64,000 nucleotides of DNA, from the NCBI GenBank assembly GCA_964017065.1, contig OZ024789.1, forward strand, positions 2,972,657 to 3,036,656, read 5' to 3'. Both the position numbers and the translations under genes were made by a program. The stretch is from Haliclona indistincta. Its lineage: Eukaryota; Porifera; Demospongiae; Haplosclerida; Chalinidae. This document shows, one piece after another, positions 1 to 13,600 of the stretch. The number at the start of each line of letters is the position of its first letter. Position 1 is the stretch's first letter. The notes beneath the pieces are model-generated. The model saw nothing but the letters and a program-made list of their open reading frames with translations, had not been told where the DNA came from and ran no database searches.

Positions 1-30
1 CTCCAGATATCCCTCTGTATTCTCAAACTA

Positions 31-177
31 TTATCTATGCGACACATTGTTTTTATATCTATGCGACACATTGGACACATGTTATCTATGCGACACATGT
101 TATCTATGCGACACATGTTATCTATGCGACACATTGTTCTCTGTATTCTCAAACTATTATCTATGCGACACATTGTA
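31..177. repeat. tandem repeat, TATCTATGCGACACAT unit
   Basis: About six copies of a unit containing TATCTATGCGACACAT follow each other with slightly variable spacers (18 to about 40 bp). A longer spacer containing 'attctcaaactat' occurs twice. An open frame runs through it only because the repeat lacks stops. The array ends exactly where a truncated transposon copy begins. It may continue to the left of the window. Confidence 0.9.
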
Positions 178-810
178 AATTCCGCGAGTTCTCGATCGTC
201 AGCTATTGTGATTGCGCAACGCGCGCGTGACCAAGCACTAGCTTCAGTATCGCCCGCCATATGGCTCACGGAGAACACATAATTTGTCTGGAGTCTTCAA
301 ATAACGGCAAGCTCGTGTAGGATCACTATTCTGCGCTTGCCAGACCGCCGTACAGGTCTACAAACTAGTGTGGGCGGGGCTCGTATGCATTCATGCGTAG
401 ACGAGCTGATATGTACAGCATAGCAATTATTTTTAGCTACAAGTTTAAAATTGTTAATAATAAAACCTTGATTTCCTTTTGATTTCTATCCAAATCAAAA
501 GGATGTAGGGTTGTGAAATCTACCACTGTTCCACACTGTAATCTAACAAGGAACAAGCATGGAATGCATATGGTAACACGATTGACTTGCTAACAGACCA
601 TGGATCCCTACATCAGTGGCTGTACATAAGATCAAAAATATTTAGCTATAGTCAACTACAGCAGCCACTGATGTAGGGATCTATGGTCTGTTAGCAAGTC
701 AATTGTGTTACCATTCCATGCTTGTTCCTTGTTAGATTACATTGTGGACCAGTGGTATATTTCACAACCCTACATCCTTTTGATTTGGATAGAAATCTTT
801 TTTATTTTCT
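177..810 (-). mobile_element. foldback/hairpin element, copy F (truncated)
   Basis: Minus-strand copy of the ~1.2-kb element found at six other places in the window. It keeps the long foldback end (arms around 490-615 and 660-810, each other's reverse complement) and part of the interior with the CACGTG-like and 'gattgcgcaa' segments. The hairpin end is missing because the tandem repeat abuts it at 177. It is more diverged than the array copies, for example in the loop and in 'acgcgcgcgtgacc'. Confidence 0.85.
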
Positions 811-1334
811 TGTAATGAACGTAGTTAACAAAAAGTACATGTTCAGCAAGCATGATAGCAGGCATAGAGTGCAGTATAGTATATTATAGGTGAAAGATAT
901 TAATTTTTACGTCTGTTCTCATCTTAGTTTACTGTTACAATTTGCTTACATTCAGGTACTACAATTTTGCATTTTTATGCTTTTTGCACTTTGCGGATAC
1001 AAAATTGCAAAGTTCTAGCTTTGCTGTGTGAATGAAAAAAATAAAAAATTTATGGTCATAGTTGGAATTGAACTCACTTGTGATAGTTGCATGAAGTCAT
1101 GTACTGGGTTTGAATTAGTGCACCCTAATTAAAGTGCAGCTGTTAATGATATTCATCAAAGTAGTTGTTGATGTCTACAGGTATCCTAATGCTTAAATCT
1201 ACAAAATATTAATTATTAGCACTCAAACAAATCAATTACACTAAATTATATTGTATAATGATTTCTCTCATGCAAAAACATGACCAGTTGCTTCCATAAT
1301 ACCTTTTAAGTCAAAAATGTTGTTAGGAAATTGA
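811..1334. other. intergenic, no gene seen
   Basis: AT-rich DNA without a supportable open frame. Around 1050-1125 the minus strand has a tRNA-like fragment (a B-box-like 'gagttcaattcc') that cannot be folded into a tRNA. It may be a decayed SINE. Confidence 0.6.
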
Positions 1335-1384
1335 AAAAATTTGGAACGCTTCACGAATTTGCGTGTCATCCTTGCGCAGGGGCC

Positions 1385-1420
<36 letters not shown>

Positions 1421-1439
1421 GTGTAGTGCTTTGCACTAC
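1335..1439 (-). ncRNA. U6: U6 spliceosomal snRNA
   Basis: The minus strand reads through the entire conserved U6 core: the ATACTAAAATTGG segment, the ACAGAG box that pairs with the 5' splice site, the AGC triad and U2/U4-pairing regions (GATTAGCATGGCCCCTGCGC), and the internal stem-loop ending GCGTTCC. It is followed by a T-run, the pol III terminator. Length is about 105 nt against 107 in human. The 5' stem-loop has its own sequence, GTAGTGC-AAA-GCACTAC, a perfect 7-bp stem. No mismatch is evident in the catalytic core, so it is probably a functional gene rather than a pseudogene. Confidence 0.96.
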
Positions 1440-1462
1440 ACTAGTGTATAGGTACAGACCTC

Positions 1463-1469
1463 ATTTATA
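1463..1469 (-). promoter_or_regulatory. TATA box of the U6 gene
   Basis: TATAAAT on the minus strand lies about 24-30 bp upstream of the U6 5' end. This is the spacing expected of a type 3 RNA polymerase III promoter. A proximal sequence element should lie about 25-35 bp further upstream (about 1490-1510), but I cannot identify one by consensus. Confidence 0.75.
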
Positions 1470-2834
1470 GTAGAAAATTGAGCCGACAGTGCACTAGTGG
1501 GATTCCGCACCCTTATTCATAATAACCTCAGTTTATACAAGCCATATTTGTGGTTACTGACTTAGTTTGCGCCAGCTGTCATCTGAGATGGGCCGGTATT
1601 GAGTTGGAGTACTATTGGACTCATGGTTGAGAGCTGCCCTACATGTAGGTGTAGCCTGAGAGAAGAAATGGCAGAGAAACCATTGAGATTAGAAACAGTA
1701 AGACATAATTATTATCATTTCATTCTGGGCTACTAACGTTTCATAATTTGCACTAGTTAGAATCTATTAGTGAAATAATTGTCATTACTGGTTATCACAA
1801 TACAACCATGTCTCAATAATCCCGATAGGCATCGATTGGTTTGTATACAATGTTCGGATATAGTGAACTTGTTTGGATTCATTTAGATCAATCAGCTGAT
1901 AGAAGACAATGTTAATGAGAGTTATAAACTATATAATGTTATTCATAACTAACTGGAGTGGACTGCACAAATACACTAATTCAGAGTGCACAGGTTCGAA
2001 TCCAGCATACGACATATTTTTGCTTTATTTTTTTATTATTTCTCCTTGTTCTGTAATAAGTGTCTTTTCTTGTCATACTGACTAGAACGGTACAAGTTAC
2101 TGCTAGTAAACAAGTAATTCCAGTGATCATGACTCAACAAGATTATTATGCAAGAAAAGCTTTCTGCACAAAAGCTCGCTGCTCATGACCAATCACTCAC
2201 TGTACAGTCTTTTCTACTACCATAGAACCTGTAGCATCACTATAAACTGCTAGTAGGTGCAGATAACGACCAAATAATGGACAGCAACACAATGCAGTTA
2301 TAGCAATCTTTGTGAATACGTTAAAGATTGGAATCCACTGTAAATATACAAGTGCACTGCTGCATGTACTGCAGTTTGCAAGTTGGTTGTATGGTCAGTC
2401 AATGGTTGAATGTGTGGTTAGCCTGTGGTAACAGCTATACATGGCTTCCCTGTATGGCACAATAATTATTATCAGGTGTGGCTACATCAAGCATTGACCA
2501 TAACAACCAACTTGTAGCACTAGGTCTGCATACAATCATGTGGTTTCTGAGTGTATATCCATGGCTAGGTAAGGTGTGGGGCAACTTGCTGATCATGATG
2601 TTACATGTATAGCAGCTTGTATGCTGACATTAGTGGGACTTGAAAATCAAGTTCACTGGTGTCTGTAGTTTTGGCAATCTCTGTTTAGGCAGAATTGGTG
2701 TTTAACTTGTGAAATTTTCCTCTACATGTAGCTGGAGATTGGGTCGGAACAAATCTCATGATCATTTGGTTACTCGATTATGAGCTATTGTGTGTCAGAG
2801 CAGTTAAAATGTAATAGCAGGTAGTAAAATACCG

Positions 2835-2913
2835 TATAGTGGGAAATTTTTTCTGCAAATTCGCTACTATTCGCAAAAAAATTAATGTCCTCCCACGAAA
2901 ATTTCTCACTATA
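2835..2913. mobile_element. small inverted-repeat element (MITE-like)
   Basis: The ends TATAGTGGGAAATTTT and AAAATTTCTCACTATA are reverse complements with one mismatch and enclose about 79 bp. It carries 'attcgcgaa'-type words also seen as 'tttagcgaat' in the flanks near 50340, 54160 and 63700. Confidence 0.6.
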
Positions 2914-3548
2914 ATGGTAATACAAACTAGTATGCTATCTTTAGTGTTGCTTTTGTATTACTGAACCTAAACAAAAGTAATTGATAATCACTTGAGATTT
3001 TAGTATACAAGCTAACTCCAAGAGACATGGCTTGTACTAAAAATAATAATGCTACAAAAAACCACAACCTGTCAATAATGATTTGCAGTCGTAGCTTTTG
3101 TGTGAGATCAATTAACTATCTTAGAATGGGATTAATGGTGCACTGTAATTTTAAAGTAGGTTATACACTGAGGTAGAGATGTGTAATGGGAATTTTCACC
3201 GAGTAGAATCTAAGCCCGGGAAACTTATGCACGGCCGAAAACCGAAGTTTATAGCCGGTATAAAGTATGATTTTGACTTACCTGGAGGGAAAAAATAGCA
3301 CTAGTTCTGATCTTGTACCAGCAATGCAAGCTACCCGAAACGACGCAAAACATACAGAATTGAAAGAGAATTATGATTTAACTAGGCACCGAAGGTGCTT
3401 ATGCCTCGGTGGAATGTTATGCATACATGCCTGTCTGACTAAATACGCTGAACTGAAATACACAAGCAGTAATGAAAGTCTGCTGTTGCTAGTTGAACAC
3501 TGTGCTATAGCTAGTGGCTGACGACTTATAAAATTATTACGAAGTTCA

Positions 3549-3655
3549 GCACCTCATATGAGTGACAATAAATCAGACATGGTATTCAATAATGGCAATG
3601 AACATTTTACATAATATTATACTAGTGAGATGTAAGGAGTAGAGAAAAGAAAATA
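3549..3655. repeat. dispersed repeat, copy 1
   Basis: This segment, containing 'gacatggtattcaataatgg' and 'gtaaggagtagagaaaagaa', is repeated at 56125-56232 with few differences. It carries no open frame. Confidence 0.8.
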
Positions 3656-4247
3656 AACATACACAGTAAAGTTAATCTGCAGCTGTTGTACCTTTCTGTA
3701 CAGCAATCACAATGCAGTATAATAGTTATGCAATCAGAAGCCAATCAGTGCTGACCACTAATTCAACTGGGCGTGTCTATGTTGTTCAGGGCACAGTACG
3801 TACAACGAGCGAGATAGCGTCCATAGCTTGCTTGCACAATTTCTTTAGACATACGATGTAACCTATCAGCTTCTAGGCAGTCAACTGTGGATAATTTTGT
3901 CTACGCGGGAGAACTCTAGATCGCCAGCAACGGCCATAGATCGCGAGGTAAGCAAAGCTACGCCATAACTCTAGAACGCAGCTTCATATACAAGTCTGCC
4001 GTGCTGTTCTGAAGTAAGGGCGAACTCACTAGCTGTAAGGCAGCCAGCAATAGACAATTTTGTCGTTACATCAGCAACTAGATCGCCAGCCGGCGATCGC
4101 GAGGTAAGCAATCACGCTATAACTCACGAACAGAGCCTTATAACCAAAATCCTTACAATTCATTTTCAAGCAAATATCGACTTTAGCTTGTGTTGCACGT
4201 TTCAGCGCTTAGTTTTCAGCGAGCGACGAGAAATCCTGCCGACAGAC

Positions 4248-4296
4248 AGATACATACACAGATACATACATACATACATACATACACAGATACACA
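4248..4296. repeat. CATA/CACAGATA microsatellite
   Basis: Short tract of alternating ACATA and CACAGATA units. Immediately downstream (about 4306-4342) is 'cgtggctccgcccaccgagg', a word shared with the palindromic element at 51268-51318. Confidence 0.8.
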
Positions 4297-4638
4297 AACA
4301 GACTACCGTATGCCCCGTGGCTCCGCCCACCGAGGCATAATAATAATAACTGAAATTCCAGTACTGAAGTGTCAACATGGAAGTCTCATCCCTGGTACAA
4401 GACTATAGATAGCAGCTGATGTTGGTATTAAAGTCTCCCATGCATAGAAAAAGGTACGTGAGGCGGTGTATCACCATCACTGCAGATACCAGAAGAAAAT
4501 CTCAACCAATAATGGTATAATTATTAATAATACTTATTGTACAATAATGTATGCAGCATCTAAAGGCAGGAAGTTGTCTATTATAAGGTCACTAGCTATA
4601 GTACTAATAGGAGTGTTATAAGTCTACTACAGTCTGTA

Positions 4639-7600
4639 TCAGTGGCGGAGGCCCAGTAGCTGGGACAAGAAGAGGCAGGCTCCTCCTTTGACTACAGTGG
4701 GTGAGAAAGGATGGAGGGCGGGGACTATCAGCAGGACAGACTGTGGATCAAGGTTTGGGAACTATAGAGGTATAGAAGTGTCTCAATAATGGGTCATGCT
4801 ATACAATAATGTGTCTCACCTTAGATGGGTCTGTACATTGAACACCAAATACACTGATCATCATTGCAATGGCGTCGTTCATTTTCTCCTACATAAGCAG
4901 CATTATTACTGTTACTGTAAACAGAGGTGAAATATGCATACCTCTTGTTCTGATGGAAATGGTAGCTTAGCTTGTTCCATGCTCTTGCGACGCATTCGAG
5001 GAGAGTGAGACCGAGAGAGTGGGCGGGTAGCAGGTTGAGCCAAGTAGTCATTGCAAGCCTCTGCTAGTTCTGACCACATGCGATACAGTTGTGTGAATGC
5101 ATCGAGAGTGTTCTTAGCAACATACACATCTAATCCACTACTCTGGACTGGTGCCTGGACACGCATTGGTTTGTTGTTGATAGCAATGAGCATGTGCACA
5201 GGTGCTGTGTCACTGTGGTCAGTGTACCATTCCACACACACCTCAAGGCCTCCTGCCGCGATATGAGAAAGCTCTGCTTGGGACGAAGTGGCGATATCTG
5301 TCTTGCTGGATTTGGTCTGAGCGAGCAATGGAGGGATTGCCGGTAGAGAACACTTGCTAGAGAAGGAGGGACAGCGAGCGGTGAGGAACTCTTGCAGCGA
5401 CATAAGGAGAGGAGAGAGGGTTGGTGTGAGGCTGTGAGCATGTAGAAACCACTGCGTACTGGAGGAGGAGGGATTGATGTAGAGGCATTGCTGTAGCTGT
5501 TTGTTGAAATGAGAAGTCAGGGTGAACCATGTCAGACCACTGGGGCTGACAAACTGAGCTGAAGGTAGCAGAAGATCGATTGAAGGCGAAAGCTCATCAC
5601 CGGAAACTAGACTTTTCAGAAGCTCATCTGAGTTGCATAAACTTAAGAGAACTGAATCGGGAAGAAATTTGAAAATCTTGTCTGGAATCAGTTTGGAAAG
5701 TTCGTCATTGTGAAGCTCAACAGAGGACCGAGTTAGATTATCAAGAGCCAGCAGACATGCGGAAGCGCTCTTAACAGAACACCAGCCATGATAAGCGATC
5801 AAGTCTTCCTTCCTTTTCGATTGCTCAGGCCTGACATCTTTTGTAGAGCTAGCAGAAGACAGCTGTTTAGTACCTAGTCTGCTTGCCTGTCTGGATGATT
5901 TTGGGGAAGGTTGAAGAGAATACCGTCTGTCTTCTTTTGGTTTCTTTTCTTTTTCTTGCTCAGGCTTGTAATGTGCAGCAAAGAATTCAGCCAGTTTGCA
6001 GTAACAGAGAAACGCTAGTTTGTGATCCAGCTTTACTGAAGATATGATCTGCAGTGTTTTGAGTAGAGATGGTGGAGGAGCATTATCAGAGAGAGGGGTG
6101 GATTTTACGATTTTGAACTCAACTAGCGCAGACATGAGGAGAAATTCAGAATGGACTACTTTGTCTGAGTGAACGTGTCTTTCAAGGGCACAGAGTCCTT
6201 TCTCGATACTCAAATTCACTTCGTGATAGTAAGAAATAGCTTCTTGTGTTTCCCTTGCTTGCTTGGCTAAAATCAGGTTAGAATGGGCTTCCATTAGACT
6301 AGCTAATGCTTGTAGAGGGAGCTGAGGCTTGAAGCAGTTGAGCTCAGCCAACAAAGTAGGATTGGAAGGAAACGATTGTGAGGCACCTGAAGACTGAGAT
6401 TTAATCTGTGAAACAAAAATTGAAAATGATGACCACGGTTGAATGACAATGAACTACATGCACATGTAAAAGTATTAATACAGAAAAATTGTCAGTGCAC
6501 AACATTTTGGAGTAACGATTACCAGTGGCGGATCTAGGATTGGAGAAAGGGGGGTTCTCAGTTGGATGGGCGCGCTTGCGCGGCGCGAATTTTTGAAAAC
6601 CACGCCCACTTTGGGTCGAAATCTAGTCTACTTTTGCGTTGAATCTGCAGAGGGTTGAATCCTTGTTAGTTTAGGCGGTCTTGCGCGTGGTGAATGTGGG
6701 ACAACCCCTACTTATGATTGTGTAAACTAAATTCCTCATAAGGTAATGTAGCTTGTGAATATCATTATTGAGCGCAAAGGGGGGTTCGCACGCACCTCTG
6801 GATCTACCCTAGATCCGCCACTGATTACACAATAGTGGAATTCCTACTAAAAACTCTATCTGGGCAAAAACATGAACACTTACATAAAGTAGTGCAATAG
6901 TGTCACTACTAATAGTGATGACATCATTATGATGCAAGTACAATTTATATGTACCTGTTGTTGTAGTAGGTGATAGACTCCACCGAAAGCAGTTGCTAAC
7001 TCTTTTGTGACAGGCCCTTCTCTGGCCATACTCTCAGCAAGAAGAAGCGATAACTGTGCTTGTAGGAGCTGTCCTTGTTGAGACAATTGCGCTACTGACT
7101 CCAACTGTTGAAGAGCTTGTTGTGTGTGGGACCGTACCTCAGTGAGTGGGCAAGGTCGACGAAGAAACAAGTGACAGGCAACAGTGTACAGGAATGAAGC
7201 AGCTAGCTCAGGGTCACCACAGCTCCGGGATTCAAGAACACCCTCCTCGCAAACAGACACACAGCTGAGGTCACTACTGGGGGATGAGACGAGAGCTTGT
7301 GCAAGCAGTTGCCGACATTGCAGCCAGAGAAACATATCACACGAGGAAACCGAGGCTTGCTGTATTCTCCTAAGAGCAGCCAGAGCAAGCTGAGCAGTAC
7401 TTTGAGAGCGTTGTAATACAGCAGTAACCTCGCCCATTAACAGCAGACACCTGACAACTTCCTCCACAAAACCTGGAGAAAGAAGACACATTTTTTGTAA
7501 ACAGTTTGTAAAATAATATTTGAAAAGGCACTTTAAATAAGGACATAAATACGGCACATGTTCTTGGACAATGTACTTACTTGCATCAGAGTATCCATCT

Positions 7601-10600
7601 TGTTCTTCACTCTCATCTTCCTGTGCTATTTGATAGATCAGTTTCTCTGCTGCCTCCAGTAACATTAGCTTAATGTCTTGAGTTGATGAGCCCAGTGTTC
7701 CCTTAGTGTTTCTTCTCACAAGAGTAGGACTGCCATCTATACTAGCTTCAGTGGTGAGGAGAGGCCGACTAGAGGTGGTAGAAAGAGAGGTGATAGAACG
7801 ACCGGTTGACATGGTACGACTAAGAGTGTTCACAGAGACAACAGGACTAGTTGAAGCTAGCAACACAAACAGTTCAGCCTGTGCTAACAACACCTCGCTA
7901 CTGGCACCATCTCCATATGCCTCTCTCAGCGAGCTCGAGAGAGACTGCTTGTTAACCAGTATAGTAACGATCTTTACATTGTGAGGGTCGTCGAGTGGAA
8001 GGTGATCAGCAAAGTTCGCAAGAGAACCAAGATAACTTTCATTTTGTCGACTAAACTGACAAGTCAGTTGAGGCAGGTTAGCACCAGTTAGCAAGTCCTT
8101 GAGAATCTTAACAGCTTCAGAAAATAGCTGTAAATGAGACAAGCACTTGAGACGATACGTCTGGGATAGAACAGTGTGTTGAATGCTTCGACAGAGATGA
8201 TGGCTGATGTACTCATAGAGAGTTAGTAAGGGAAGAGATGAGAGGAAGTGACCTCTCTTGACCAGCTCTTGAGAGGTGAGATGGAGAGAGGAGAGGAGGA
8301 TTGTTGAGCTGCAGCGGAATGGATCAGAGAGAATGTCGACTCCAGGAAGAAGGGAGGTGATTCGGTAGCTGCTGTAGTCAATGTCGTCCATAGGATGAGG
8401 GAGAGAGCCATTGAATAGAGCCTAAAAGAGAAGAAACAGTAACATTGGATATCATTCGTCAAAAATTGCTGTATGATTATAAAAATTAGAATTCATGTGT
8501 CAAAAATTGCTTTATGATCATAAAACTAGAGAATTCATTAATTAATTTTTTTGTCAAAACTTTCTGCATGATTTTTGAATGTTTTACCTTAAAGAATGAA
8601 GCTGACATGTGACAGTACTCCATTCTGATATCCAGTTCCGCTCTATGAACATAACTGAGAGGAAAAAGAGTAATAGCATAACTTTGATAAACTGTCATTC
8701 ACAAACTGCGCATTTGTACCATAGAGCCAGGATAGAGCCAGTACATTTTGACAGGATAAAGTCTTAAGCTCATGTCAATTTTATTTTGCTTTTACTGTTA
8801 CGGTACACAAAGTGTCAAATTAAACACAAGTCTTGGTCATTCACCCTATAGCTCTCTAAACTACGTACAATGATATGTGTTGTGTGACTCACAAGGCTAG
8901 TTTAGAAGCCAGTATTCCACCTAAGAGGCAGCCCCACACACCATACACCTCCAATGGTGCTGCTGATGGAGAGTGAGCTAGCAATTTCCTCCACTGGTTG
9001 AGGGGATCCTGGCTATGGAGTAGAACCTGTAGTCCTTGCAACCACCAGCGATGAGCAGACCTAAAAAAGCAATGATAGGATGGTCAATTTTTCAAATTAT
9101 TGCTAAACACAGTACTGTACATTTAATCGAACATGAAATTTTTTAATGATAGATTCTGTCTCTCACCTGATATTTCTAGTATGGCACGTGAGGTTACCCA
9201 GCTCGTGTAGACCTTGCACACGAAGTCCTTTCCTCTTCTCTTTCTCCAGTGACCCAACAGCTTGACAGTAAGCATCCACAACAGCTGTCACTTCTGATAA
9301 TGAAGGAGTAGGAAGAGAGTCACCAGCGGTCACTGCACCATTCTTAGAGAGGTACTGGCAGAAGAGACGCCGAGCTTGAAGCAACTCTTTCTCTCCTTGG
9401 CTGCAGGTCGGCGCTGGTGCGTGTTTCACCTCTATTTCAGACAGTGACAGAGCTGTTAGTCCGAGAGAGTAACCAACAGGACCATACACATCATGACCGC
9501 GCAGGTCCAGATGGGCAGCTGGCGGAAATCCTGAGCAAAAACATGTAAAATTATATGTACTAATGTGTGTTTGTGTGCATGCATATGATTTGCATTGTAT
9601 ATATGAGTGATTTTTTTGAGCTATACGTTTACGTACGTTCTTTTTCGTTTGCCTTAGCAAATTTTTTCATTCTGATAACAAGCTTCTCTTTAGCCGAAGA
9701 GATGATGGGACTAAGCTGGTCCTGCCAACTGCCACTGTAAAAAAAGATGAAATAAAATTAGTAAAGAAATCAATATTTACTTGGTGAGGGTGTTAAATCG
9801 AGTAGCAAGCTGCACAACTTTCTCCCAGTGGCGATTAGCGTTCGCTGCCTCCACTGCAAGGAACACCAGTTCTTTAGCAAATGTTGGAGTAAAGAGAGTT
9901 GTCTGATCACCCCCACTACTGGTTTGTAAGGATGAGGAGGAGGGAAAGGTTGAGGATGATGGTAGGATGTGGAGGTGCTCGTAGGCATCCAGCAGCAAGT
10001 CAGCTGTCATGTGCAAGGTCTTGCAAGCCATCCAGTATAACAGGGACACAGTCAGGATCAGCGGAGAGGAAGATGAAGAGGCATTGGAGGAGGGAGGTTG
10101 TGGAGTGGGTGGGAGGTGACTGTGTAGGGTCATTAGTGCATTCCAGAGCACTCTGCTGGCATTATAGAGTAAGATCCAGCATTTACCACGATGAGCAAGA
10201 ACCTGTACGAGAGAGAGAGAGTGAGAGTGAGAGAGAGAGATAGAGAGGGAGGGAGGGAGAGAGAGAGAGAGAGAGAGATAGAGAGAGAGAGAATGAATGA
10301 ATGAATGAGCAAGTAAGTAAGTGAGCAAGTGAGTGAATAAAATCTGTGAAACTAGAGATAGATGAAAAGGTGTTCAAAATTAAAATAAAACAGCATAATG
10401 GTGATATAGAGAGGCAAGGTTATCTTACAGCAGCTCTCTGAAGGTGTAATAACATCTTCTGTAGTGCACCAAGAGGATTGTCTGCCTCCCGCTCTGCTCC
10501 GCTGAAATCACGAGTGGTGCAAGTCTCGTCCAAGGGCACACTAGTTAAGTGCATTAGCTTGGTGTTCTCAGAGTCGTACGAAGGAATCGATCCAATGCTC

Positions 10601-13600
10601 CCAGCAACTGCAAACTGAGACCATTCCATTGAAACCGGGAGTAGGCACGAAGGGGTAGTAACAAGAGATAGCAGGCGATCTAAAAAGCACGAGGCGGTTA
10701 GTTTGTTAGCTTCTGCTCTCCAAGGCTGCTCATCTACGCAGACAGTCCTGAGACGGTGACGACAGCGAGAGGCTCTCCACAGACGAGGAAGAAGGTGCTG
10801 CAACACAGAGACAGCTTTCAGTGAGAGATCATCACGTGTGATCTTGTGCCTGAGAGCAAGCAGTGTCTGTAGAATAGCACAAAATGCAACAGTGAAGCAG
10901 TGAAAATAATAAATGGTATTGTGTGCGTTTACCTTTTCAGCTCTTCTGACGGAAGGGGGCCTTTTTATTTGTCGTGCAATAGTCGTTGTTGTACCTGCAG
11001 TTTGAGTCTGTCCTGTCTTCACAGAGTCCTCCAGCTTCCCTGATGTAGCTACAGCTGTGGACTCCTTGTTGGTGTTCTCAGCACTTCCTATTCTACTAGA
11101 CTTCTTCTCAGCAGTCTTTTTACCACCGGGCACCCGGCCTTGCCTGCTGATAGTTGGACCTTCAGGAGGTCTCTGGGTTTGAGGAGGCCCCTTCGGAGTC
11201 AGTATCAGATCATTTCTCCTACAAGAGATAGAACAGTACTGTTTGACCAAGAAGCACATAACCAAAAACTTTATGTGGTGAAACAATACTATGCAAAGCA
11301 GTTAGATACATATTTGTCTGGTACATACACGCACAAATATACATAAAACAACATACAATTGCAAATATTATAAGCTAGCTCTTAGCATTAGTCGTATACC
11401 TACCTCTTGAGCCAGGCAAACACTTCTCTACTCCAGCCGACTACTAGATCCAGTCTACCCTGAGCCACAGCAGCAGTAGCAAGGTGGACATAGTACTCAA
11501 GATACTGAGGGCGTCGCTTGAACTTATGGACTGTGAAGAAATGGAATAGAAAAATCAAGAAGTTTTTGACAAGTTAGAAGAAAGTAAAACTAGCTAGCTA
11601 GAAAATCGGGTACATCAGCGTACCTTCCTTGTAGGCCGTCTGGATGGGCAGTGTATTAATGACTCCATGTAGAAACATTGGATCCTCCTGACCAGTGAGT
11701 GCAGGCTCATCTGTTTGCAATGCTATACAGACAGATAGAAAGAAACAGATACTGAAACACAGTACAGAATCGATACCAAGCACCAGCTGACGTAAATTGT
11801 GTAATTTATGAGTTCAGTAAGCCCATTGCATACCTTGGTTTGCAAACAGGAAAGACTCAAATGCCTTGTACTGAATTGTCTTTGACTCATCAGATACATG
11901 GTCTCCAGCAGCTGTCTTCTTTTTTCTTCGTTTCTGTCTACTGCCGCTCATGATCTTCCTACCACCCAGCGGCTGAAAGGAGGGAAGGGAAGAAGGAGTA
12001 GGTGTCCCTGGAGTGGATGGGTCCCCAGTCGCTGGCGTAGAGGAGAGAGAGTTTTGTTGAAGTATTTGATCCTCTTTCACAGAAGCAGAATGAAGGAGAG
12101 AGGAAAAAGTTGGGGTAATGGGAGGGAGAGTAGCAAGGAGTAGCTTCCGACTTGAATCAGCTATCAGTGACAAGAGGGACCTCTGGTTTAACTGAACTGA
12201 CAACTGCAGATGGTAAATTATTATTATGCACAGTGTATATTTTACTGATATAGTGTTTAACTGATACGTAGGTATTATGATCAGCTGCATTAGATTCAAA
12301 ATTTATTTACAAGTATGGCTAAAAATTAAGATGTTTTAAACAAAATTAATAAAGTTATGAACCAAATTTTACAATGAGGCAATAAGTTATAAAATTAAGT
12401 GAATACAAACCGAGTGAATAGTTAGTTTCTTAACACACAAATAATAAGCAGTAGCAATAAGGTATAGGAAAAATAAGTGACAAACGGTGAAAGAAAAAAA
12501 CAAAACCAAGCTATACAACACAAAAACAACAACACAAAAGCTAAAGCAGGTTACACCACAAAAAATACAGTGTATTAAAGTCAGTGTCATTTTACTGCAT
12601 GCATTCTAGGTGGTTTTTCTGGGAGATTTTTATCGAGCAACTTGTCTTGTGTGGAAATAATGGTCTTAGCTTTAGCAACGAGCATGTCCTCTATGGCTTT
12701 ATTAAGAAGTGCCATGGTCTTGTTGTCTATCTTTTCAGAAGTAAGAGTACTGCTGGCAGGTTGTGTGTCAGTTGTTTCTCCAGTGTGTGTTGTAGTTGGT
12801 GAGGTGATGTCTGGAGACTGACTGAGTTGTTTAGCTCTAATCAAGTCGGCTATGTCATCATGACCTGAAGAAACAGCCATGCTAAGAGCAGTTGAATCTT
12901 TTGGTCCAACAATGCTGGTGTCTGCACCAAACAATAAGAGCAGCTCGACAGACTCCAAGCAGCCAGCATAAGATGCAAGCATAAGAGCAGTTGTACCCTT
13001 AGATTGACGTAGATTAGGGTCAGCTCCATTTTGCAGAAGAAGATCAACAACCACTGGGCAACGCCTCAGACATGCTGACATTAGAGGAGTGACGTCATCC
13101 TTTGTTCGAACATTGGGATCAGCTTTGGCATTGAGAAGAAGTCTGACTGTATCTTTGTGCTCTTCTTGGCTTGCGATACAAAGAGGAGTGGCGCCTTCAC
13201 TGTTCTGAAGATTCGGATTGGCATTGGCCTTGAGTAGTATATCCACTATATCAGAACGACCAGCCTGAGCTGCCATGTACAGAGGTGTGCTTCTATCATC
13301 TGTTTGAATGTTAGGATTGGTATTGGCTTTGAGAAGACTACTAACTATATCAAGGTATCCTTTGAAGGTCGCTTGGTACAGAGGTGAAGCACCATCTTTT
13401 CTCTGAAGGTTTGGATTGGCTTTAAATTTGAGAAGAACATTGACTACATCACTGTGCCCAAACTGGCTTGCCATGAAAAGTGGTGAAATGCCATCAGTAG
13501 TTTGAAAATTGGGATTGGCATTGGCATGAAGAAGAATATTGACTACGTTAGTATGCCCCAGCAGGCTTGCCATAAATATAGGAGTAATGCCAATTTTATT

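Larger units (their letters stand above)
1470..4638. other. intergenic, repeat-bearing, no gene seen
   Basis: No frame with recognisable protein content. It holds small inverted-repeat elements, a dispersed repeat (3549-3655), a local direct duplication (about 3885-3990 and 4038-4140, sharing 'gatcgcgaggtaagcaa') and a (CATA)n tract. Short frames at 3267-3521 and 4190-4408 run across these repeats and have no domain signature. Confidence 0.6.

Noticed and set aside
31..177. CRISPR array
   Set aside because: Short direct repeats with near-identical spacers are a simple tandem repeat, and the DNA is eukaryotic.
1050..1125. tRNA gene on the minus strand
   Set aside because: A B-box-like word is present but the acceptor ends do not pair.
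1985..2015. tRNA gene (GGTTCGAATCC B box)
   Set aside because: The T-stem has a mismatch and no matching acceptor stem or anticodon arm can be formed upstream. Probably a SINE remnant or chance.
5130..5441. minus-strand and plus-strand short genes over CFAP54 exons
   Set aside because: These are shadow frames of the large exon 4942-6405.
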